Below are positions 1 through 5,033 of a stretch of DNA of 6,546 nucleotides, one piece after another (within the stretch, counting starts at the first letter, position 1; each line of letters starts with the position of its first letter). The notes below the pieces were generated by a model. It ran no database searches. It was not told the DNA's origin and saw only the letters and a list, made by a program, of their open reading frames with translations. Made by a program: the position numbers and the translations under genes. Source of the stretch: CAZPAH01 sp964584495 (GTDB taxonomy: Bacteria; Krumholzibacteriota; Krumholzibacteriia; Krumholzibacteriales; Krumholzibacteriaceae); the NCBI GenBank assembly GCA_964584495.1, contig CAZPAH010000141.1:1-6546 (forward strand), in the 5' to 3' direction.

Positions 1-13
1 TCTTCCCTGGCAT
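1..13 (-). CDS. Start of next gene in the kinase operon (four codons only, truncated)
   Basis: Only the first four codons (Met-Pro-Gly-Lys) lie in the window, and the gene runs off the left edge. The start is well supported: an AGAGGTG ribosome-binding sequence at 19-25 precedes the ATG, and it lies in the 12 bases after the TAA stop of the histidine kinase. This tight spacing means the two genes are almost certainly co-transcribed and probably translationally linked. Many NtrC-type response regulators begin with a similar short leader before their first beta strand, and a kinase is often followed by its regulator, so a response regulator is the best guess. That is inference from position and four residues; any other operon member would fit the visible bases. 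Confidence 0.55.
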
Positions 14-25
14 CTATTCACCTCT

Positions 26-2101
26 TTATGAAACTTTTTCCGCCTCTTTTGAGGCGGTGCCTACTATCCTGCGCGGTATTTCTACGAAAAAGCATGTGCC
101 CCCGCTCTCCAGGTTTCTATGGGAGATCCATCCTCCATGGCTTTCCACTATCTTTCTGGAAATGGATAATCCGAGACCGGTTCCCTCTGTTCGAGTCGTG
201 AAGAAAGGATTATACAGCCTGTCGGCGTCTTCGTCCCTGATCCCCTCGCCGTTGTCATTTATCTCGATTCTGATGAAGGCCGGATCCTCGGCGCCGCGTA
301 GATTAATGGAAAGCTCCCCTCCAGCGTCACACGCCTGGATCCCGTTCGTGGCGACGTTGAGAAGCACCTGCTTGATCTGATCCCTATCCAGGCAACACAG
401 GTCATCCTCCAGGTAGTTATCGAAGCTTACCGAAACGCCCTTGTTGAAAGCTTCATCCGAGATCAGATTAAGCGTATTCTCGATCAGCTCGTTAATCGAC
501 ACTTCAACCGGCCTCGGCGCCGCCGGCCTGGCAAAATTGAGGAGATTTCTGATGATATCGTCCAGCCGCTTTATCTCATCGAGGATCACTGTCAGGTAGC
601 GCATTTTCTCCGCTTCGCCGGTGAGTTGCTCTTTTAGGACCTGGGCCGTTGTGGCAATCCCGGTCAGCGGATTTCTTATCTCGTGGGCCACACCGGCGGA
701 AAGCTCGCCGAGCGACCGCAGCCTGTCGGCCCTTCTCAAATCCTCCTCCATCGCTTTCTGCGCCGTAAGGTCCTCGAATACGGAGACGATCGTTTTCCCC
801 TGGTAATCGTCCGCCTCGACAAGCGTAGAATTGAGACGCACGGGGATTCCCGTTCCCCCGGGGATTGAGAGAATACCTTCTAGCGAACATGTTTTTTCCT
901 CAGAGCCTACGAGACGCTCGAACAACCCCCCGTTTCCGAAAGGATTGGCGAAGAGATCGTTGAACGAAAGATTCTCCACATCGCAGCCGAGGATGTCCTT
1001 GGCCTTGTTGTTGAGAAAGACGACCTTGCCGTTTCTGTCCGTCTTCAAAACACCGCTGTTGATATTTTCGAGAATCGTTTCATTGAAATCCTTAAGATTA
1101 CGCAACCTGCTTATATTAACGGCATTCGCGACCTCTTCGGCGAGAATGGTCTGGATGGTGTTTATAAAATGGTAATCGTTCAGGTAAATGCCGCGGGTTT
1201 CATACCACTTCAGAACTGCTAGGAAGCCGAGCCATCGGCCCTTGTATAAAAGCGGTACGACCGTTTTTTCCCATGGTTTCTTCATGGCAAGGCATGAAGC
1301 AGGCTGACCCGATTCGCTGGATTCGAGGCTGAATATCTCGTTTTGAAGCATGTCGGACTTCTGTCCCTCCAGTATCGTCTTGACTATCTCATCGAGAGTG
1401 CCGGCGTCGATATTGTAGGAAGTGCGCACCTGTAAAACCTTGCCGGCGTCGCTGAACATCAGCAATGCGGCTCCCTCGGCCTCGAGGTATTTGCATAAGG
1501 CCATAAGGAACCTGTCCAGCGCGTCGCTCCAGTTTTCATCGGAGCTGATATCCCTTCCCATTTGGAAAAGCATTTTCAGCCTGGTAACGTGCCTCTTCAA
1601 GGATTCATTAGCTTTTTCCAGCTCCTCGTTAGTCTCGAGAATCCGTTTGTTAAGGTTGTTCTTGCTTCGCTCGAGCTTTCTGTTCGCTTCCTCGAGCCGC
1701 TTGATGATCACTGTATTCTGCCTGACGAGAACAGTATGGCTTACCGCGGCATCGACCGTTTCCGCTATCTTCAAGAGATCGAACGGCTTGAGTATATAAT
1801 CGAAAGCGTTCAACCTGAGCGCTTCGATCGTTGATTCCTGAGAGGCGAATCCCGTCATGACTATGCATTTCATCGCAGGGTACTTTCTGTATGAGGCCTC
1901 AATGATGTCCAGCCCGGTGCAATCGGGGAGCTTGAGATCCACGAGCGCGGCGTCGAATCCCCTCTCATCGAGGAGTTCGAGAGCCCGTGCCCCGTCATGG
2001 GCGATGCTCAGATCGTAGCCCCGCTCCGTTAAAAATTGCTCGAGTATATCGGTGAGTGATTTCTCGTCGTCAACGATCAGAACAGAGCCTTTTGTTTCCA
2101 A
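26..2101 (-). CDS. Receiver-GAF-PAS sensor histidine kinase, TTG start
   Basis: A soluble two-component kinase of 691 residues, numbered from the TTG at 2101. An N-terminal receiver domain (about 5-120) has the acidic pair D11/D12, phospho-acceptor D55, T83 and K105. A charged coiled coil follows (about 130-175), then a GAF-like domain (about 178-330), a PAS domain (about 340-450), a HisKA segment with HEIRNP and phospho-histidine H473, and a HATPase domain with N box (N582, N586), G1 box DNGEG (616-620), FF box and G2 box GTGLGLS (640-646). No membrane segment or signal peptide is visible, so it should sense a cytoplasmic cue or a phosphoryl input to its receiver. The upstream in-frame GTG at 2161 would add 20 residues but lies within the likely promoter, whereas the TTG has a perfect GGAGG seven bases upstream. 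The next gene starts 12 bases after the stop. Enzyme type is certain; the signal is unknown. Confidence 0.95.
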   Translation of the reverse strand: METKGSVLIVDDEKSLTDILEQFLTERGYDLSIAHDGARALELLDERGFDAALVDLKLPDCTGLDIIEASYRKYPAMKCIVMTGFASQESTIEALRLNAFDYILKPFDLLKIAETVDAAVSHTVLVRQNTVIIKRLEEANRKLERSKNNLNKRILETNEELEKANESLKRHVTRLKMLFQMGRDISSDENWSDALDRFLMALCKYLEAEGAALLMFSDAGKVLQVRTSYNIDAGTLDEIVKTILEGQKSDMLQNEIFSLESSESGQPASCLAMKKPWEKTVVPLLYKGRWLGFLAVLKWYETRGIYLNDYHFINTIQTILAEEVANAVNISRLRNLKDFNETILENINSGVLKTDRNGKVVFLNNKAKDILGCDVENLSFNDLFANPFGNGGLFERLVGSEEKTCSLEGILSIPGGTGIPVRLNSTLVEADDYQGKTIVSVFEDLTAQKAMEEDLRRADRLRSLGELSAGVAHEIRNPLTGIATTAQVLKEQLTGEAEKMRYLTVILDEIKRLDDIIRNLLNFARPAAPRPVEVSINELIENTLNLISDEAFNKGVSVSFDNYLEDDLCCLDRDQIKQVLLNVATNGIQACDAGGELSINLRGAEDPAFIRIEINDNGEGIRDEDADRLYNPFFTTRTEGTGLGLSISRKIVESHGGWISHRNLESGGTCFFVEIPRRIVGTASKEAEKVS

Positions 2102-2108
2102 TCGGCAT

Positions 2109-2113
2109 CCTCC
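2109..2113 (-). promoter_or_regulatory. Ribosome-binding site that decides the kinase TTG start
   Basis: GGAGG on the minus strand sits seven bases before TTG at 2101. No comparable sequence precedes the upstream in-frame GTG at 2161, and the receiver domain begins only a few residues after the TTG. Confidence 0.8.
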
Positions 2114-2151
2114 GAATAGAAATACGGGTACCGTGCGATTCAGCACTGGCA

Positions 2152-2180
2152 TTAATAGCACATGATTATCGATACTGCAA
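2152..2180 (-). promoter_or_regulatory. Candidate promoter of the histidine kinase operon
   Basis: On the minus strand, a weak -35 TTGCAG (2180-2175) is followed after 17 bases by TATTAA (2157-2152), preceded by TGC, which makes an extended -10. Initiation near 2145 would give a leader of about 44 bases before the TTG start. The kinase is 118 bases from the preceding gene, which leaves room for its own promoter. Motif matches are moderate, so read-through from the PilZ promoter remains possible. Confidence 0.4.
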
Positions 2181-2219
2181 TAGAAAAGGCTTTAAGGGAA
2201 TGTCTTTTTGACAGGGTAT

Positions 2220-2522
2220 CTATTCCTCTTTGAGCTCGAAATTGGAGATTTCAATCGTCCTGTTGAACAGCTCATCGAGAAGCGCGTCCTTTATTTCTTC
2301 ATCGAGATCGAGTATCTGCCCGGTTATCTCGCCGGCTTTTCTTCCGACAAGCTCATTGCCCAGATCGGCGGTTCCGTTATCGAGAAGAGCGCATATCTTG
2401 GCCGTGACGTTCTCCCGGTCTCTGGTAAGCTCCTCCATAAGATCGAAATCGCTCTTCCTGATGGCATCAAGCTGCTTTTTACTCAAACCGAGCAACCTGT
2501 TGTAGAGAAATATGATCTCCAA
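2220..2522 (-). CDS. Small helical protein, FlgN/FliT-like (hypothetical)
   Basis: A 100-residue acidic, almost wholly helical protein with no signal peptide or membrane segment. Its N-terminal half has the pattern of FlgN/FliT-type flagellar export chaperones and related proteins: a long amphipathic helix, a short turn near SDFDLMEEL, then a second charged helix with ELTRDRENV. The resemblance is in pattern only, and no catalytic motif is visible. The TTG at 2522 is preferred because AGGCGG lies six bases upstream; a TTG at 2552 would add ten residues (HHPVPRRII) and has only a GGGGTG-like site. It follows the PilZ gene by about 100 bases and precedes the kinase by 118. With a c-di-GMP receptor next door, a role in a motility or surface apparatus is plausible but unproven. 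Confidence 0.7.
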   Translation of the reverse strand: MEIIFLYNRLLGLSKKQLDAIRKSDFDLMEELTRDRENVTAKICALLDNGTADLGNELVGRKAGEITGQILDLDEEIKDALLDELFNRTIEISNFELKEE

Positions 2523-2528
2523 TATAAT

Positions 2529-2534
2529 CCGCCT
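2529..2534 (-). promoter_or_regulatory. Ribosome-binding site favouring the TTG at 2522
   Basis: AGGCGG (one mismatch to AGGAGG) on the minus strand lies six bases before TTG 2522, better than the site before the alternative TTG at 2552. Confidence 0.5.
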
Positions 2535-2540
2535 AGGAAC

Positions 2541-2566
2541 GGGGTGATGCAAGAAACAGACACCCC
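2541..2566 (-). repeat. Short inverted repeat between the PilZ and FlgN/FliT-like genes
   Basis: GGGGTG and CACCCC are perfect six-base complements separated by 14 bases, so they can form a hairpin in the leader of the small helical protein gene. There is no T run after it, so it is not an intrinsic terminator. It could be chance. Confidence 0.35.
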
Positions 2567-2623
2567 ATTACATCGACCGAAACGGATAAACCTTGATGAT
2601 AAAATAATCCTGATCGGCGGAAA

Positions 2624-2983
2624 TTACCGGCTATTGCTGGAAATGAAGGATTTGAGGACTTCCATCGAGTCCTTGGGCACGAATGTAAAGAAAATGGCGA
2701 TCTTGTACAGGGGCTGGCTCTTGTCTTCCTTTTCCGGTTCCACTCTGACCACCACGCCGTCGAACTCCACCAGCCTCTCCTCATCACTATCCATCACTGA
2801 GGCAGGAAGGACAAGATCCATCCTGACCTTCGTCAATGGTTCTATGAACCTTGGCGATTCGAAATAGATGCCGTTAGTGCTGATGTTTATCGTTCGGCCC
2901 GTCGCCTCACCCGTTTCGCCGCCGACATTTATTGGAAAATCTGCGTCGACCCTGGGAGATTTGCGCCGTTCCTTGAAGCTCAT
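2624..2983 (-). CDS. PilZ domain protein (probable c-di-GMP receptor)
   Basis: A 119-residue single-domain PilZ protein. Both c-di-GMP-binding motifs are present: the N-terminal RxxxR as R7-K-S-P-R11, and the (D/N)xSxxG motif as N33-I-S-T-N-G38. The spacing of about 22 residues and the beta-rich pattern that follows are typical of the fold, so ligand binding is expected from the family. There is no output domain, signal peptide or membrane helix, so it would act through a partner in the cytoplasm. The start has a strong site, GGGAGG, five bases before the ATG. An extended -10 promoter lies about 130 bases upstream. The next gene encodes a FlgN/FliT-like protein and then comes a histidine kinase, which suggests control of motility, adhesion or a secretion process. 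That link is inferred from position only. Confidence 0.92.
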   Translation of the reverse strand: MSFKERRKSPRVDADFPINVGGETGEATGRTINISTNGIYFESPRFIEPLTKVRMDLVLPASVMDSDEERLVEFDGVVVRVEPEKEDKSQPLYKIAIFFTFVPKDSMEVLKSFISSNSR

Positions 2984-3113
2984 GACGACCTCCCGCTTTG
3001 ATATGAAAGCGGAGTTGCTGCGGGATGGGACATACCAACACTAAAGCTTTCGATATTTGTCGAAATGTCAGGCTGGATGGAAAACATCAGTTCTCCGTCA
3101 CAAAAGAAAGAGA

Positions 3114-3139
3114 ATTATATCAACGTTTCTTTTTCTTGT
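3114..3139 (-). promoter_or_regulatory. Extended -10 promoter for the PilZ gene
   Basis: On the minus strand TGATATAAT (3122-3114) is a perfect extended -10: TGn followed by TATAAT. The hexamer 17 bases upstream, GCCACA, is a poor -35 match, as is usual when the -10 is extended. The motif overlaps the stop codon of the 31-residue gene. Transcription would start near 3107, giving a leader of about 124 bases before the PilZ ATG. Confidence 0.5.
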
Positions 3140-3215
3140 GGCGATCCTTGCGCAACCGTTTTTTCCTTTTATGGGTTGCGATCTTTTTTCTTTTTCTCTT
3201 CTTGCCGCTGGGCAT
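3120..3215 (-). CDS. 31-residue AURKAIP1/COX24 (mS38-like) basic mini-protein
   Basis: A complete 31-codon gene (ATG at 3215, TGA at 3122-3120). The product starts MPSGKKRKRKKIATHK and continues with KRLRKDRHKKK; 22 of 31 residues are Lys, Arg or His. This matches my memory of the bacterial AURKAIP1/COX24 domain mini-proteins, whose typical form also begins MPSGKKRKR and contains IATHKRKKR. The family corresponds to the C-terminal part of mitochondrial COX24/AURKAIP1, the small-subunit ribosomal protein mS38. By that homology it should bind ribosomal RNA; this is family inference. A GGGAAG site lies four bases before the ATG. It stands 53 bases after the HU-type gene's terminator and just before the PilZ promoter. 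Its A-rich codons reflect the lysine content. Length and composition are normal for the family. Confidence 0.85.
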   Translation of the reverse strand: MPSGKKRKRKKIATHKRKKRLRKDRHKKKKR

Positions 3216-3267
3216 ATTACTTCCCGTCTTTTAAGTCTACCAGAAGCTGATTAATTCAAGATAATAT

Positions 3268-3300
3268 AAAAATCCGCCCGCAAATAGCAAACGGATTTTA
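3268..3300 (-). terminator. Intrinsic terminator of the HU/IHF-type gene
   Basis: On the minus strand AAAATCCG (3299-3292) pairs with CGGATTTT (3276-3269). The stem extends inward as TTTGC/GCGGG with three G-T wobbles, giving about 13 base pairs around a five-base loop, followed by TTATATTAT. It starts about 28 bases after the TAG stop. The A/T arms are symmetric, so it could also act on plus-strand transcription. Confidence 0.85.
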
Positions 3301-3327
3301 TGGATTTCGACGGCAGGCCGTTCCTTC

Positions 3328-3603
3328 CTACTCGTTAACCTTTGACTTCAATTCGTTTGAAGCCTTGAAGAAAGGCACAAGCTTGGCCGGAACTTCCACG
3401 GAAGCCCCTGTCCTGGGATTGCGGGCCTTTCTGGGATTGCGGCTCTTCACCTTGAAACTGCCGAAACCCCGGAGCTCCACCTTGTCCCCCTCAGCCAACG
3501 CCTTACAGATATTGTCGATAATGAGATTGACTACGATGCTCGTGTCTTTCTTGCTCAGACCCGTATCCTTCGCGATTTCCTCAACGAGATCCGCTTTGGT
3601 CAT
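3328..3603 (-). CDS. HU/IHF-family DNA-binding protein
   Basis: A 91-residue nucleoid-associated protein, full length for the family. The N-terminal helical dimerisation part (1-40, MTKADLVEEIA start) is followed by the signature GFGSFKVKSRNPRKARNP and the DNA-binding arm with RNPRTG, where P63 is the proline that wedges into bent DNA. The C-terminus runs VPAKLVPFFKASNELKSKV. Members bend and compact DNA as dimers. HU and IHF subunits are hard to separate by eye. The FFKAS segment resembles IHF-like members, but no IHF pair is visible here. The ATG has GGGGTG seven bases upstream. It is monocistronic in appearance, with a strong promoter about 85 bases upstream and a terminator just behind it. 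Confidence 0.96.
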   Translation of the reverse strand: MTKADLVEEIAKDTGLSKKDTSIVVNLIIDNICKALAEGDKVELRGFGSFKVKSRNPRKARNPRTGASVEVPAKLVPFFKASNELKSKVNE

Positions 3604-3660
3604 AGCCGTTCACCCCACTAGTTTCATGAGTCCCTTTCACACCGGGCCTATTTCATACCG

Positions 3661-3674
3661 ATCGGTTTCCCGAT
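3661..3674 (-). other. Tetraloop hairpin in the leader of the HU/IHF-type mRNA
   Basis: On the minus strand ATCGG-GAAA-CCGAT forms a five-base-pair stem capped by a GNRA-type loop, within about ten bases of the expected transcription start. It could stabilise the 5' end of the mRNA. The stem is short and no family match is claimed. Confidence 0.35.
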
Positions 3675-3688
3675 GCTTGACTCAAGAA

Positions 3689-3717
3689 GTGTTATCATAG
3701 TGGCAACTTGTTGTCAA
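3689..3717 (-). promoter_or_regulatory. Strong sigma-70-type promoter of the HU/IHF-type gene
   Basis: Minus-strand consensus -35 TTGACA (3717-3712), a 17-base spacer, then TAACAC (3694-3689) preceded by TGA, an extended -10. Upstream, about 3718-3752 is nearly all A and T, like an UP element. Initiation near 3682 gives a leader of about 79 bases. The context is what is expected of an abundant nucleoid protein. Confidence 0.7.
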
Positions 3718-3866
3718 AAAGAAAATTCCTTAATTTGAATTTTTTTCTTATACCAGGTTCGGCGCCTTGGGCTGATCGAAAGCCGTTTTTAAGGTCCATA
3801 GATGTCCCGCGCATCGGGTGCCGGATGAAAGAACGGCTCATGCTGGAAGGCTGTAATATGGGGTCA

Positions 3867-3895
3867 TTGAATCCGAGCGGATAATATGTTAAAAT
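3867..3895 (+). promoter_or_regulatory. Candidate plus-strand promoter facing the repeat region
   Basis: TTGAAT (3867-3872), a 17-base spacer and TAAAAT (3890-3895, five of six matches). The predicted start near 3902 coincides with the first arm of the inverted repeat at 3901-3911. No plus-strand gene follows, so if active it would make a non-coding RNA. The sequence is AT-rich, so chance is possible. Confidence 0.35.
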
Positions 3896-3900
3896 ATATT

Positions 3901-4019
3901 AAAGTTCCCTGGTAAGAACGTGTACCCCTGTTCGTGAATATTCTACAACACGTGAGGATGAGAAACACGCCAGGGACAAACCACAAACTCACAGGGAACT
4001 TTCCGCGTGCAGTTCCCTG
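3901..4019. repeat. Three competing inverted-repeat arms; possible structured RNA or small element
   Basis: Arm A at 3901-3911 (AAAGTTCCCTG) is a perfect 11-base inverse of arm B at 3992-4002 (CAGGGAACTTT). Arm B also pairs perfectly over nine bases with arm C at 4011-4019 (AGTTCCCTG) around a ten-base loop. A partial fourth arm, CCAGGGA at 3970-3976, can pair with TCCCTGG at 3906-3912. Inside, ACGTGT (3918-3923) pairs with ACACGT (3948-3953). A and C thus compete for B, as in switching leaders, but a 90-base loop for A-B is also what the terminal repeats of a small non-autonomous element would look like. No convincing reading frame crosses it. I do not recognise a known RNA family. Confidence 0.45.
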
Positions 4020-4023
4020 CTTA

Positions 4024-4039
4024 TTCAAGAGTTGTGCCA
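4024..4039 (-). promoter_or_regulatory. Sigma-54-like -24/-12 promoter pointing into the repeat region
   Basis: On the minus strand TGGCAC (4039-4034), five bases, then TTGAA (4028-4024). The -24 element is perfect and the spacing correct; the -12 element has GA in place of the conserved GC. A transcript starting near 4013 would begin within arm C and run towards the HU-type gene. Confidence 0.35.
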
Positions 4040-4083
4040 CTTCGACTCGGCGAAGCTCTTAGAGCGTAATTATTTTATAATTA
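4040..4083. repeat. Run of three small hairpins in the intergenic region
   Basis: CTTCG/CGAAG (4040-4044 with 4051-4055), GCTCTTAGAGC (4055-4065, short loop) and TAATTAT/ATAATTA (4067-4073 with 4077-4083) follow one another. On the plus strand the second is followed by a T-rich stretch, so it could end a plus-strand transcript, though no clean T run is present. Confidence 0.3.
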
Positions 4084-4151
4084 ACCAGTTAGCCCGGCCA
4101 TTGCCTTTCGTTCAATCTTCTTGTCTATCGATGGAAGCTTCTATTCGAAGC

Positions 4152-4176
4152 AAAATGAGCTGCCTGTGCTCAAAAG
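4152..4176 (-). terminator. Weak candidate terminator after the methyltransferase-type gene
   Basis: On the minus strand TGAGC and GCTCA form a five-base-pair stem with a seven-base loop, followed by TTTT, 22 bases after the TGA at 4195. The stem is short and the T run only four bases. Confidence 0.35.
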
Positions 4177-4194
4177 ACGAATCGAGCGCCCTCG

Positions 4195-5004
4195 TCATTT
4201 ACCGGTCTTCGTCGACCTGTAATGCTTTAAAAACCCCTTGCAGCCTCTGTCTTTTCCCGTGAGGGCTTCGGCGGCAAGCAGCGTTTCGATAAGACGCCTG
4301 TCCGTCGGATCGCAGATGAGGGCGCTTATGCCCCTGGCGACGATCATCGAGAGAAAAGTCCTGTTTAGAAGTTTTCTCAGGGGTAACCCGTAGGAGATAT
4401 TCGAAAGACCGCCGACGGTCCTGAAATCTCCGAAATGATCCTTCAGCCCCTGAAGGGTCTCAAGGGCGACTTCGAGGCCTCCTTTTTCCGATGTGGCGAC
4501 CGGGGTGAAGACCGGATCGAAATAGACGTTGCCTGGCTCGATTCCCGCCTCGATGATCATCTCCGACGATTTTTCGGCCAGCAGGAGCCGTTCGGCGGCG
4601 CTTCGAGGTATGCCTTCCCTGTTTTTAAGCATGATAATGAGACCGGACCCGGCACTTGAAAGCTTATCGAGGCTTATTCGGAGTGTTTCGGATTCGCAGG
4701 TAAGAGAATTGATTATGCATTTACCGCCGAATTCTACGGCGCATCTGAGAAGGATCGAAAGATCGGGACTATCAACCGATATCCCTACATCGAGGCTTTC
4801 GAGTATCTCCCCTCCCGCCCATAACAAAACATCCAGCTCGTTCCCCATCATCATCGAGGCATTGATATCGATATGGACAGCTCCCCCCTCGATCTGGTCA
4901 TTTGCCGATTTAAGGAGAAGGTCCCTGTCCCGGGAATCGAGTATCGATTTGACTTTCGGGTTGGTCGAGTTAAGACGCTCCCCGATTATAATAGTGGCCG
5001 GCAT
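4195..5004 (-). CDS. Pterin-binding domain protein, methyltetrahydrofolate:corrinoid methyltransferase-like
   Basis: A 269-residue protein of the dihydropteroate synthase/methyltetrahydrofolate methyltransferase TIM-barrel family. It opens with IIIGERLNST, the hallmark of the corrinoid-type methyltransferases (AcsE, MtrH-like and the MetH folate domain). Counting from the ATG at 5004, the pterin-pocket positions appear as SVDS (D78), INSL (N99), YFDP (D163) and GLSNISYGLP (N202). Family members move the methyl group of methyltetrahydrofolate to a cobalamin protein, in the Wood-Ljungdahl pathway or methionine synthesis. No corrinoid domain or corrinoid-protein gene is in the window, so the acceptor is unknown. 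ATGs at 5022 and 5013 are alternative starts; GGAGAGA nine bases before 5004 favours the latter. It follows the GlmU-like gene by 29 bases, so they are probably co-transcribed. Fold certain, exact reaction inferred. Confidence 0.9.
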   Translation of the reverse strand: MPATIIIGERLNSTNPKVKSILDSRDRDLLLKSANDQIEGGAVHIDINASMMMGNELDVLLWAGGEILESLDVGISVDSPDLSILLRCAVEFGGKCIINSLTCESETLRISLDKLSSAGSGLIIMLKNREGIPRSAAERLLLAEKSSEMIIEAGIEPGNVYFDPVFTPVATSEKGGLEVALETLQGLKDHFGDFRTVGGLSNISYGLPLRKLLNRTFLSMIVARGISALICDPTDRRLIETLLAAEALTGKDRGCKGFLKHYRSTKTGK

Positions 5005-5013
5005 CGAGTGCAT

Positions 5014-5020
5014 TCTCTCC
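5014..5020 (-). promoter_or_regulatory. Ribosome-binding site favouring the ATG at 5004
   Basis: GGAGAGA on the minus strand lies nine bases before ATG 5004, only zero to three bases before ATG 5013, and inside the reading frame begun at ATG 5022, which has no such site of its own. Confidence 0.5.
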
Positions 5021-5033
5021 ATTCAAATTGCCG

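Noticed and set aside
2208..2867. A 219-codon plus-strand frame across the PilZ and FlgN/FliT-like genes
   Set aside because: It spans two genes and their gap on the opposite strand and has no motif; the PilZ motifs on the minus strand are decisive.
3025..3254. Plus-strand frames with hydrophobic Phe/Leu-rich stretches that look like small membrane proteins
   Set aside because: The hydrophobic runs are the complement of the Lys/Arg-rich codons of the 31-residue basic gene. No ribosome-binding site supports them.
3770..3790. Possible plus-strand terminator (GGCT...AGCC then GTTTTT)
   Set aside because: The stem is only four base pairs and no plus-strand gene precedes it.
3948..3985. Resemblance to hammerhead ribozyme core (GATGAG, GAAAC) and to a c-di-GMP-I riboswitch segment (CAGGG-CAAACC)
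   Set aside because: The hammerhead would lack stem II, and the riboswitch would lack the rest of its conserved core. Both are short chance matches.
4032..4262. A 76-codon plus-strand frame in the gap and into the methyltransferase-type gene
   Set aside because: Serine/leucine-rich translation without motifs, overlapping the end of a well-supported minus-strand gene.
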